DNA of 64,000 bases, taken from positions 1-64,000 of the forward strand of contig NZ_FOLB01000009.1 in the NCBI RefSeq assembly GCF_900112345.1, written 5' to 3'. Shown here piece by piece: positions 1-7,230 of this stretch (positions within the stretch are counted from its first letter, which is position 1; every line of letters starts with the position of its first letter). Made by a program: the position numbers and the translations under genes. Source of the DNA: Nocardioides terrae (GTDB lineage: Bacteria; Actinomycetota; Actinomycetes; Propionibacteriales; Nocardioidaceae). The notes under the pieces were generated by a model. That model saw only the letters and a program-made list of their open reading frames with translations. It searched no databases and was not told the DNA's origin.

Positions 1-250
1 CCGCACGGCGGAGGACCTCGTTCTCCTGCTCCAAGAGTCGGATCCGCTTGTTCGCTTCACGCAGCTGCTTGCGCTCGTCCTCGGTGATACCGGGACGGTT
101 GCCGTCCTCGATGTCGGCCTGCTTCAACCAGTTGGTCAGCGAGCCTTCGGAGACGCCGAAGTCCTTCGCGATCTGTGCCAGCGGCGCCTGGCCCTTGCGG
201 GCCACGGCCACGACGTCGTCGCGGAACTCCTTGGGGTAGGGCTTTGCCAC
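1..250 (-). mobile_element. IS3-family transposase OrfA, partial
   Basis: The minus strand encodes, from a GTG at 250, a protein beginning MAKPYPKEFRDDVVAVARKG, followed by a helix-turn-helix (IAKDFGVSEGSLTNWLKQAD) and a leucine-zipper-like tail (KQLREANKRIRLLEQENEVL). This layout is typical of the OrfA DNA-binding subunit of IS3-family transposases. The window cuts the gene, so OrfB and the far IS end are not visible. The near IS end probably lies between about 260 and 310 (GGTTGACACCTGACC on the minus strand), but no partner repeat can be checked. It marks the left side of an accessory region. Confidence 0.85.
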
Positions 251-319
251 GGGGACATCCTTCCGCCTGAGGCCGAAACCTCAGAGGTCAGGTGTCAACC
301 AAACTCGGGGCAGACCCTA

Positions 320-596
320 AGACGGCCAAGCATCGAGAGGTGCCCGCTCCGAGCCGCCAGCGAAGTGCGCGCCGCCCTCCGCGAGTTCACGCACGGCCTC
401 AACACCCCAGACAGCGTTAACGTCATCGCAGCTTGGCCCCGCCACGCCGAGGCACCCGCGACGTTCCCCAACGCGCCCAACGGCACCGAGGCGGTAGTTT
501 GAGGACGAGGACGTCTTCGTAGTGGAACGCCCCTGAAGGGCCGACAATCGCTCGGCTGTTACCCAAACGGGATACAAATCCCCTGAACGAATCGGA
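320..596. other. Intergenic, no confident gene
   Basis: Between the IS3 end and the first direct repeat no complete gene is seen. A plus-strand frame without a start (320-502, containing AALREFTHGLNTPDS and ending in TGA) has ordinary amino-acid composition and might be the 3' end of a gene interrupted by the IS. It has no recognised family. Confidence 0.3.
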
Positions 597-638
597 GTTT
601 GCGCAGGTCAGCATGGGTCAGTCAGTCAGTACTACGAC
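597..638 (+). repeat. 42-bp direct repeat, left copy
   Basis: Begins GTTTGCGCAGGTCAGCATGG and ends CAGTCAGTACTACGAC. It is identical over 42 bp to 11955-11996 in the same orientation; the flanks differ. The two copies enclose about 11.3 kb of metabolic cargo and the right copy sits about 190 bp before a decayed xis-int pair, so they may be attachment-site-like ends of an island. No tRNA overlaps it. A repeated untranslated element or an old IS-like end are alternatives. Confidence 0.75.
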
Positions 639-685
639 CTGTAGTCACTTCTCAGGTAGTGCTCGAACTCGGCGTTCGGGACGAT

Positions 686-712
686 GAGGGCTCCGGCTTG
701 GCCGGGGCCCTC
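686..712. terminator. GC hairpin after left repeat
   Basis: GAGGGCTCCGGC and GCCGGGGCCCTC form an 11/12 inverted repeat around a 3-base loop, 47 bp beyond the left 42-bp repeat. There is no U-tract. A hairpin stands at nearly the same distance behind the right repeat, so it may belong to the repeat architecture rather than be a terminator. Confidence 0.45.
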
Positions 713-1210
713 ACTGCCTTCTCGACGACCCGAGAAGTCAAGCGTGCAGACGTCAGTACTCCCCCACCGTTGCTGCTCACCCACTCACGGATGCCGAGGT
801 CCGGATACTCGCGGCTTCGCTCATGAGAGCGACGAGAGTGCGTCGCCCTGAGAACGGCGCATCGACTAGGACTACAGCAGGTCTGACCGAGCACTCAAAG
901 CCTCGCCGGTCGGTCCCAGTGTGGTGCCCGCTGAGGCACCGACGCCGTTTTCGGCCCATGCACATCGGCGCCGCCGCAGAGGACCATGGGCAGACGCCAG
1001 GCGTCTTCGCCACTGGGCCCTAGCCCTGCCGGGGACGAAGGCAATCCGGCCCCGGCCAGGCTCCGCAATCTCGTTCGTTTGATGCCGGGCCTCTGAGTCA
1101 CCGGGCCGGGGCCATTCAACTCACACGGACCCTCACACGGACCCTGAATCCGTCCACTCCCCGCGGGGCACAGGATGGGGCGGGGCGGGCGCGTTGCGAG
1201 AGCAGGGCTG
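713..1210. other. Intergenic, nothing recognised
   Basis: About 500 bp between the hairpin and the end of the AlaX-like gene. Short open frames on both strands have arginine- and proline-rich, shadow-like composition and no family resemblance. No RNA gene was recognised. Confidence 0.4.
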
Positions 1211-2080
1211 TTAGGTCGCGGTCGTGACCGTTTCCATGTTCAGCTCGAGTCCACCGTCTATGTCGCGGGTCGTGAGTGACGTGGTGATGTCGGAGAGCTC
1301 GGTGATGTCTTGGATGTGGGTGCCGCCGCAGGGGATGTTGGTGTGGCCGGTGGAGAGCTCGCATTCCCAGGTGCGCCGGGCGGAGAGTGAGTCATCGTCT
1401 CGATGGATGCGTACTGCGCCTCCGGCTGCCAACCAGCCGGCGAGTTGGTCGTTGACGCGTTCTGCGACCGCCGACGGGTCGGCTAGAGCGGCGGGCGTGA
1501 ACCCCTTGCGGCGCAGGGACTTGCCGATGCGGTAGGTGTCGGTGGAGCGGTGCGGCTGGATGCGCGAGCGCTGGATCGCTAGGGCGTCGAATGCCGGGTT
1601 GCCCAGGGCATCTGTGGGTGCGGCCTTCGTCCATGCCGACGCTAGAGCGGCGTCGAGGGCGAGCGCGGCGAGGTGGCAGGCGGTGTGCGCGGCTGAGAGC
1701 GCCGCACGGTAGCCCCGGTCGACGTCGACCCGGGCGGCCTCACCGGTCACGGGTGGTGGTCCTGCGACGATGTGGGCGACGACGAAGGTCCACCCGTTGG
1801 TGCCCAGGCGGACGGGCAGGTCGGCGCCGAGGTGGAGGATGCCGTCGTGGATGCCGCCGGTGACGGCGTCGACGATGGGGAGCCGGCCACTGCTGGTGGT
1901 CAGCGTTCCGCGGTCGGCCGGCTGGTCGGGCCAGGCCGTGTCGACCGGGTGGAACGCCGTGGTGTCGAGGATGACGGCGGATCGTTCGTCGGTGATCGGC
2001 TCGACGTGCAGCACAGTTCCGGTGGAGCTGGTCGCACCGTCCGGGTAGGTGATGATGGTGTCGATCGCGGGCAGTGTCAT
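1211..2080 (-). CDS. AlaX-like alanyl-tRNA editing protein
   Basis: A 289-residue protein with the two metal-binding motifs of the AlaRS/ThrRS editing fold: HTACH (132-136) and CGGTH (251-255), with a beta-rich N-terminal part as in AlaX-type free-standing editing factors. Such proteins hydrolyse mischarged aminoacyl-tRNA (Ser- or Gly-tRNA-Ala; some act on Thr-tRNA species). The start at 2080 (MTLPAIDT) is chosen because the longer frame to 2299 would be low-complexity and overlap the threonine aldolase. It is the last gene of the minus-strand operon, 137 bp after the aldolase. A second editing-type protein lies upstream in the same operon. The substrate cannot be told from sequence. Confidence 0.8.
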   Translation of the reverse strand: MTLPAIDTIITYPDGATSSTGTVLHVEPITDERSAVILDTTAFHPVDTAWPDQPADRGTLTTSSGRLPIVDAVTGGIHDGILHLGADLPVRLGTNGWTFVVAHIVAGPPPVTGEAARVDVDRGYRAALSAAHTACHLAALALDAALASAWTKAAPTDALGNPAFDALAIQRSRIQPHRSTDTYRIGKSLRRKGFTPAALADPSAVAERVNDQLAGWLAAGGAVRIHRDDDSLSARRTWECELSTGHTNIPCGGTHIQDITELSDITTSLTTRDIDGGLELNMETVTTAT

Positions 2081-2217
2081 GGGCGGAGTCCGTTCGTCGA
2101 GCTGGTGGAATTGGCTGCGGCACGCGTCGCGTGCTGGTGCCGGTGGCTCAGGGGACGCATCCGTGCAGGGTCTTGAGCCGGCTCGGCATGCTAGGTGCGG
2201 CTCGAGCCGGTGTTTCC

Positions 2218-3276
2218 CTAGAGCCTTGTGAGCGTCGTCGCGATGGCTTCTACAAATCTGTCGACGTCCTGTTCGGTGGTGTCGAAGGAAGTCATCCACC
2301 GCACTTCCCCGATGGCGGGGTTCCAGTCGTAGAACCTGAATTGCGCCCGAAGCTCGTCGGCAGCGCGAGGTGGCAGGGTCGCGAAGACGGCGTTGGCCTG
2401 GGTGGTCTGGGTGAACGTGAGTTCGGGCAGTTCGCGGTGTTCCAGAGCGGTGCGGAGGCGAGTGGCCATCGCGTTGGCGTGCCTGGCGGAGCGGAGGTAG
2501 AGGTCGTCGGTGAGTAGCGCGAGGAATTGCGCGGAGACGAACCGCATCTTCGAGGCGAGCTGCATGGAGAGCTTGCGCAGGAACAGCAAACCGTCGGATG
2601 CTGTCGGCTCGAGGACGAGGATGGCCTCGCCGTACAGCATGCCGTTCTTGGTGCCACCGAAGCTCACGATGTCGACGCCGGCGTCGGTGGTGAACCCGCG
2701 GAAGGGGCCGTCGAGCGCTGCGGCTGCGTTGCTCAGTCGTGCTCCGTCCATGTGGAGGAGCATTCCCTTCGCGTGGGCGTGCTCAGCGATGGCGCGGATC
2801 TCCTCGACCGTGTAGAGGGTGCCGAGCTCGGTGGTGTTGGTGATGCTCACGGCGAGGGGTTGGGCGCGGTGCTCGTCGCCCCAGCCCCAGGCCTCCTGGT
2901 CGATGAGGTCCGGAGTCAGCTTGCCGTCGGGTGTCTCTACGGGGAGGAGCTTGAGCCCGCTGATGCGTTCGGGGGCACCGTTCTCGTCGACGTTCACGTG
3001 CGCGCTCTTCGCGGTAATGACCGCGCCCCACCTCGGGAGAAGGCTCGTGAGAGCAGTGACGTTGGCGCCGGTGCCGTTGAACACCGGGAACGCTTCAGTG
3101 GCCGGGCCGAAGTGCGCCTTCATGACCTCTTGGAGGTTGGCGGTGTAGTTGTCCTCGCCGTAGGCAGGTTGATGTCCGCCGTTGGCCTCCGCTATCGCTG
3201 CAAGGATCTCGGGGTGTGCTCCGGCGTAGTTGTCAGAGGCGAAGTCGCGCTGATTTGGGTCGTGCAGCTGACGCAT
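2218..3276 (-). CDS. Low-specificity threonine aldolase family protein
   Basis: A 352-residue fold-type I PLP enzyme. The internal aldimine lysine is K210 in SFGGTKNG and the cofactor-binding aspartate is in MDGARLSN (D177). N-terminal FASDNYAG and GGHQPAYGEDNYT match the beta-eliminating lyase/threonine aldolase family, which cleaves L-threonine or other beta-hydroxy amino acids to glycine and an aldehyde. Full length (about 340-360 is usual). It lies 90 bp behind the PhzF gene, probably in the same transcript. The natural substrate is not determined, and a beta-hydroxy amino acid other than threonine is possible given the neighbours. Confidence 0.88.
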   Translation of the reverse strand: MRQLHDPNQRDFASDNYAGAHPEILAAIAEANGGHQPAYGEDNYTANLQEVMKAHFGPATEAFPVFNGTGANVTALTSLLPRWGAVITAKSAHVNVDENGAPERISGLKLLPVETPDGKLTPDLIDQEAWGWGDEHRAQPLAVSITNTTELGTLYTVEEIRAIAEHAHAKGMLLHMDGARLSNAAAALDGPFRGFTTDAGVDIVSFGGTKNGMLYGEAILVLEPTASDGLLFLRKLSMQLASKMRFVSAQFLALLTDDLYLRSARHANAMATRLRTALEHRELPELTFTQTTQANAVFATLPPRAADELRAQFRFYDWNPAIGEVRWMTSFDTTEQDVDRFVEAIATTLTRL

Positions 3277-3366
3277 CGTTCTTCTCTCAGTCTTGGTTCA
3301 TCGGGTTGGAGACGCACGCTGGACGCGAAATGCCTGCCGGGCGCGGGTAGGCGGAAGGGCCGTGGG

Positions 3367-4197
3367 TCAGTGGATGAGCCCGGTGACGGCGGTGCGCGCT
3401 TTCCCGGACAGGCGCACCCGGCCGGAGGTTCCGGTGTCGACGCTCAGCGCTCCGCCGCGCGCTGATGCCTGTTCGGCTGCCAGGACGGTGCCGAGCTGGT
3501 CTTGCCAGTAGGGACCGATGGTGCAGTGGGCTGAGCCGGTGACGGGGTCCTCGGGTATCCCGTAGACGGGGGCGAAGTAGCGTGACACGACTCCACCGGC
3601 ACGCGCTTTGGCGGTGACGATGAGGCCGCCTGCAGGAAGCCGAGCAACGGCCTCTTGGTCGGGTGCGAGGCGACGTAGGACTTCCTCGGACTCCAGGACC
3701 GCGAGCACGTTGCGTTCTCCGGGGTCGTCGTTGCTTGTGATGCCCGTCCAGACTGGCGTCGCGCCGCTGAGTGCGGCGAGCAGGTCGGTCATGAGGTCGG
3801 CTGATGGCGGCACGGGGTTCGCCGGGACGGCGGGGAAGTCCAGCACGATCCGTTCATCCCGGCGCTTCGCGATCAGCGTTCCGCTCAGGGTCGTGAACGT
3901 GATCGCTGCGCTGTCGGTGACTGTTCTGCTCTCCCAGAGCCAATGGGCGCTGGCCAGGGTGGCGTGACCGCACAGCGCGACCTCGGCAACCGGGGTGAAC
4001 CATCTCAGCCGGAACGACGTGGCCTCGTCGACCGGCACGAGAAAGGCCGTCTCGGCCTGGTGCAGCTCATTGGCGACGCCTTGCATCCACGCGTCGCCGG
4101 GGAAGGCGTCCAGGACGACGACCCCGGCCGGGTTGCCCGAGAACGGGCGCCCGGTCGTGAACGCGTCGACGATGGCGAAGGCGGTCTCTGTCGGCAT
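3367..4197 (-). CDS. PhzF family isomerase/epimerase
   Basis: A 276-residue protein with the PhzF/diaminopimelate-epimerase fold. The N-terminal signature GNPAG (21-25), a central CGHATLASAHWL and C-terminal DPVTGSAHCTIGPYW are all present. Members catalyse proton-shift isomerisations in phenazine and other amino-acid-derived pathways, but most homologues have unknown substrates. It starts 3 bp after the stop of the PLP lyase, so the two are cotranscribed. No phenazine genes are nearby, so a role in modifying the amino-acid product or substrate of this operon is inference. Confidence 0.87.
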   Translation of the reverse strand: MPTETAFAIVDAFTTGRPFSGNPAGVVVLDAFPGDAWMQGVANELHQAETAFLVPVDEATSFRLRWFTPVAEVALCGHATLASAHWLWESRTVTDSAAITFTTLSGTLIAKRRDERIVLDFPAVPANPVPPSADLMTDLLAALSGATPVWTGITSNDDPGERNVLAVLESEEVLRRLAPDQEAVARLPAGGLIVTAKARAGGVVSRYFAPVYGIPEDPVTGSAHCTIGPYWQDQLGTVLAAEQASARGGALSVDTGTSGRVRLSGKARTAVTGLIH

Positions 4198-4200
4198 GGG

Positions 4201-5406
4201 TCAGCGCGGCCCGTAAGCGGTGGTGAGGGCGGCGTCGAGGTCGGCGATGAGGTCGTCGTTGGACTCCAGGCCGATGGCGAGGCGGACCAGGCCGTGCTCG
4301 CGGAACGGCTGTGCGAACGCGGCGGCTGGGCCCTCGGGGTACTCCTCGTAGGCGATGAGGGTCTCGTCGTGACCCAGGCTCACCGCGGAGGTGATGACGC
4401 GCAGGTCATTGACGAAGCGCAGCCGGTCACCGTGTGCGCCGCCTATCGCGAACGCCACTACGCCACCGAAACCTCCGAGCAGCTGGGCCACGGCTGCGTC
4501 GTGCTGGTCGTGACTGGGGAGTCCCGGGTAGGAGACGTGCACGACCCGGGAGTCGCTCTCGAGGAACTCTGCGATGGCCTGAGCGTTCTCGCACTGCCGC
4601 TGGAGACGTAGCGGGAGGGTGGTGGAGCCGCGCATGATGAGCCAGGCGTTGAACGGGCTGATCGCTCCGCCGGCGTGCCACATCGCTCCAGTGCGGGTCT
4701 GCTCGACGAGGTCGCGTTTGCCGATGACGACGCCGCCCATGGCGTCACCGTGGCCGTTGTAGTACTTCGTGAGTGAGTGGATGACGAGGTCGGCGCCGTG
4801 GTCCAAGGGCCGCATCATCGGTGGCGGGGTGAAGGTGGAGTCGATGGTCAGCAGCGCGCCGGCGTCGTGAGCGATGGTCGCGAGGGCCGGGACGTCGGCG
4901 ACGCGGAGGTCGGGGTTGGCGATCACCTCGGTATGGACGAGTCGCGTGTTGGGGCGCACCGCGGCGCGGACCGCGTCGAGGTCGGTGATGTCGACGAAGT
5001 CGACCTCGATGCCGAGCTTGGCCGGGAAGACGTCGGTGAACAGACCGGCGACGCGCATGTAGACGACGTTGGAGACGATGGCGTGGTCGCCGGGGTTGAG
5101 GATGGTGAAGAACGCGGCGTGCAGGGCGGCCATGCCGGTGCCGAACACCGCGGCGGCCTCGCCGTGGTCGAGCTTGGCGAGCTTTTCCTCCAGGCCGCGC
5201 TGGTTGGCGCCGTGTTCACGCGTGTACACCAGGCCTTGGTAGCCGGGGGCGTCGATGTCGCTGGGGTCCTCGGGCAGCCGATAGGAGTTGGCCATCACGA
5301 TGGGGGTGCGGATCGCGCCGGTGGTCTCGTCGGCGTGGTTACCGCCGTGGACCGACCACGAGTTGCCGGTGAGAGTGTCGAAGTCGTGCTTGTCGGGGCG
5401 GGTCAT
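4201..5406 (-). CDS. Cys/Met-metabolism PLP enzyme (gamma-lyase type)
   Basis: A 401-residue member of the trans-sulfuration PLP family (cystathionine gamma-synthase/lyase, methionine gamma-lyase). The PLP lysine is K214 in SLTKYYNGHGD. YTREHGANQRGLEEKLAKL near residues 61-79 and the FGTGMAALHA segment are typical. Such enzymes do gamma- or beta-eliminations on methionine, homocysteine, cystathionine or cysteine, releasing a 2-oxo acid and ammonia. It overlaps the upstream small ABM-like gene by 4 bp. Lyase versus synthase activity cannot be decided by eye. The divergent TPP enzyme could take a 2-oxo acid produced here (inference). Confidence 0.88.
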   Translation of the reverse strand: MTRPDKHDFDTLTGNSWSVHGGNHADETTGAIRTPIVMANSYRLPEDPSDIDAPGYQGLVYTREHGANQRGLEEKLAKLDHGEAAAVFGTGMAALHAAFFTILNPGDHAIVSNVVYMRVAGLFTDVFPAKLGIEVDFVDITDLDAVRAAVRPNTRLVHTEVIANPDLRVADVPALATIAHDAGALLTIDSTFTPPPMMRPLDHGADLVIHSLTKYYNGHGDAMGGVVIGKRDLVEQTRTGAMWHAGGAISPFNAWLIMRGSTTLPLRLQRQCENAQAIAEFLESDSRVVHVSYPGLPSHDQHDAAVAQLLGGFGGVVAFAIGGAHGDRLRFVNDLRVITSAVSLGHDETLIAYEEYPEGPAAAFAQPFREHGLVRLAIGLESNDDLIADLDAALTTAYGPR

Positions 5407-5804
5407 GACGGGTCCTCGCTCGTAGCGTCTGCGGCTTGATCAGGGGCTTGATCCAGGGCTTGGTCGGGGATCTGGTTTGTGGGCTGCGAGGCGCCGGGTG
5501 GGGCGGGCAGGCGGCCGTCGCCGTAGGTCGCGCGGACGTCGGAAACGACGATGCGGTACCCGTCGTACCAGCGCTCGACCTGGCCCCTGGCCTCGCGGTG
5601 CTGGGGGAAGCGCCCGAGTTGTGCGACGGACTTGCGGTCGGCGAAGTAGTACATGGCGTTGACGACGTCCCCTTCCGGTGAGAGCCACTTCTCGACGCGG
5701 TCGAACCCGGGCAGGCTGCGTGCGTAGTCGTCGATCTCCCCGTCGAGGCGGTAGAAGTCGTCGTCGTAGGTGCCGGGCTTGAAGATGAACTGGCAGCAGA
5801 TCAT
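5403..5804 (-). CDS. Small dimeric alpha/beta-barrel (ABM/DUF) protein
   Basis: A 133-residue protein starting MICCQFIFKPGTYDDDFYRL. The pattern (beta strand, acidic helix, WLSPEGDVVNAMYYFADR strand, FPQHREAR helix) fits the dimeric ferredoxin-like barrel of antibiotic-biosynthesis-monooxygenase-type proteins. The last 30 residues are Pro/Gln/Asp-rich and likely disordered. It overlaps both neighbours by 4 bp (5801-5804 and 5403-5406), so it is translationally coupled within the operon. No catalytic residues can be assigned. It may be a small isomerase, monooxygenase or accessory protein. Confidence 0.72.
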   Translation of the reverse strand: MICCQFIFKPGTYDDDFYRLDGEIDDYARSLPGFDRVEKWLSPEGDVVNAMYYFADRKSVAQLGRFPQHREARGQVERWYDGYRIVVSDVRATYGDGRLPAPPGASQPTNQIPDQALDQAPDQAADATSEDPS

Positions 5805-6577
5805 GCGCGGGTCTCCTGGGCGGCAGTGCCGGTCGTTGTGGGGGTGGTTGGGATGAGGCGCCGCGCCACGCGGACGCCGGAGCCGAGCCTTCGGAGGTGA
5901 GCAACGAGCTCATCGCCAGCGGCAGCGGCAGCGTCGTCGGTGATGGGCGCGAGTGCGTCGAGGATGAACAACGCGGCTGTGGTGTGCGGGGAGAGCTGGG
6001 TGCGACGGCCTTGGCGCCAGTTCCAGCGGCGGCAGGTGACGCCGGCGTCGTCGCACCACACGACCTCACCCACGTCGGGGTGCTCGATGGTCGGCTTGCC
6101 GTCGGCGAGGGTGTCGAACGGCTCCGTGCCCGTAGCGCGGACGAGCCGCGGCGTACCGGCGTAGGCGTTCAGGTCCTCCCCGCCGATGGGAACTTCGTGG
6201 AGGACGCTCATGGCGTTGTAGATGTCAGTGAGCGGGTTGACTCGAGGTAGCCCGGACCCAGCTACCCCTACGCGGCGCAGCAGTGCTTCGAGGCTGTTGC
6301 GGGTGCGCTGCGGCTTCGCGCCGAACGCCCGGTAGGCCTCGCGCCACGCGGCGACATGCGAGGTCTCTTCCACGGGCGTGGTCGCGAGCAGCTCGGCGGC
6401 CGACCTCTCGGCGCGAACGAGCAGACCCTCTACGGTCGAGTCGCTGGCGTTGCTGGCGCCGCTGAAGGACGCGGGAAGGCCATCGACGGCGATGAGGAAC
6501 GCGCGGTAGTCAGGGCGCAGGGCGGCTACGGCGTCGTCGACACTCGCGCCAGCGAGGAACGCATCGAGGTCAGTCAT
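5801..6577 (-). CDS. B3/B4 domain protein (PheRS-like tRNA editing)
   Basis: A 258-residue free-standing homologue of the B3/B4 editing domain of phenylalanyl-tRNA synthetase beta subunit. The signature NPLTDIYNAMSVLHEVPIGG followed by EDLNAYAG, and later WCDDAGVTCRRWNWRQ, are typical of this family. In PheRS the domain clears Tyr-tRNA-Phe; stand-alone versions are thought to act on free mischarged tRNA, but most are untested. Start at 6577 (MTDLDAFLAG) overlaps the regulator stop by 8 bp; the longer frame upstream is regulator shadow. Finding this and an AlaX-like protein in one operon of amino-acid enzymes is unusual. Confidence 0.82.
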   Translation of the reverse strand: MTDLDAFLAGASVDDAVAALRPDYRAFLIAVDGLPASFSGASNASDSTVEGLLVRAERSAAELLATTPVEETSHVAAWREAYRAFGAKPQRTRNSLEALLRRVGVAGSGLPRVNPLTDIYNAMSVLHEVPIGGEDLNAYAGTPRLVRATGTEPFDTLADGKPTIEHPDVGEVVWCDDAGVTCRRWNWRQGRRTQLSPHTTAALFILDALAPITDDAAAAAGDELVAHLRRLGSGVRVARRLIPTTPTTTGTAAQETRA

Positions 6578-7175
6578 GGCTGGCCTCGGTCTTCGTGCCG
6601 GCACCCACGCCGGGCTCGAACACGGTGAGGGAGAACCGGGCGGGTTCGGTGCCCTCGTTGGCGTAGGAGTGCGGCACGTCGCTGGCGAATGAGATGGCGT
6701 CATCGATCTCGAGCACCTCGGCATGGTCGCCGACGGTGACGGTCACCGTGCCCTCACGAACCTGCAGAATTTCCTTGGTGCCACGCACGTGAGGCTCGCT
6801 GTCATGACGGTCGCCCGGTGCGAGCGTCCAGTCCCACAGCTCGAGGATGTCCGGTGGCGTGGTGCCGGCCAGCAACACTCCTCGACCACCGCTTTCGCCG
6901 GTCCACAGCGCTGGGGCATCGCCAGCGCGGACGACCTTCACGGGCTTGGTCTGCGGGACCGCCACAAGAGCCTGCAGACCGATGCCGAGCGCGTCGCTGA
7001 GTCGCAGCAGCGTGGTCACGCTCGGGTTCGCGGTGCCCTGCTCGACGTTGATCAGCATGCGCCTACTCACGCCCGAGTGCTCGGCCAGCTGGTCGAGGGT
7101 CCACTTGCGCGCCTGTCGCTCGGAACGGACCTTCGCACCGATGGCAGCAGCGAGCGCGCCGGCGTTGTTGTCCAT
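6570..7175 (-). CDS. XRE-cupin transcriptional regulator
   Basis: A 201-residue protein: N-terminal XRE helix-turn-helix (about 10-65; WTLDQLAEHSGVSRRMLINV then EQGTANPSVTTLLRLSDALG) and C-terminal cupin (about 125-195; GTKEILQVREGTVTVTVGD and SFASDVPHSYAN). This family usually controls adjacent catabolic or biosynthetic genes, with the cupin sensing a small ligand. The start at 7175 (MDNNAGAL) is preceded on the minus strand by TATGCT at the spacing of a -10 box, so translation may be leaderless. It heads the minus-strand operon and probably controls it and the divergent TPP enzyme through the AGTGCA repeats at 7177-7203. Confidence 0.87.
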   Translation of the reverse strand: MDNNAGALAAAIGAKVRSERQARKWTLDQLAEHSGVSRRMLINVEQGTANPSVTTLLRLSDALGIGLQALVAVPQTKPVKVVRAGDAPALWTGESGGRGVLLAGTTPPDILELWDWTLAPGDRHDSEPHVRGTKEILQVREGTVTVTVGDHAEVLEIDDAISFASDVPHSYANEGTEPARFSLTVFEPGVGAGTKTEASHD

Positions 7176-7176
7176 G

Positions 7177-7203
7177 AGTGCAGCATAGTGCATCATAAGT
7201 GCA
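7177..7203. promoter_or_regulatory. Three phased AGTGCA repeats, probable operator
   Basis: AGTGCA occurs at 7177-7182, 7187-7192 and 7198-7203, that is every 10-11 bp, on one face of the helix. They fill the 55-bp gap between the divergent XRE-cupin gene (start 7175) and the TPP enzyme (start 7231) and overlap the regulator's likely -10 (TATGCT on the minus strand). Autoregulation by the XRE protein is the simplest reading. Confidence 0.55.
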
Positions 7204-7230
7204 ACGCAACTCGCATTCAAGGAGACCGGC

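Noticed and set aside
320..502. Possible gene between IS3 and the left repeat
   Set aside because: No start or ribosome site and no recognised family. Kept only as a note in the intergenic entry.
597..640. Direct repeat as part of a tRNA gene (classical attachment site)
   Set aside because: Neither copy nor its flanks folds into a cloverleaf, and there is no T-loop or CCA-end pattern.
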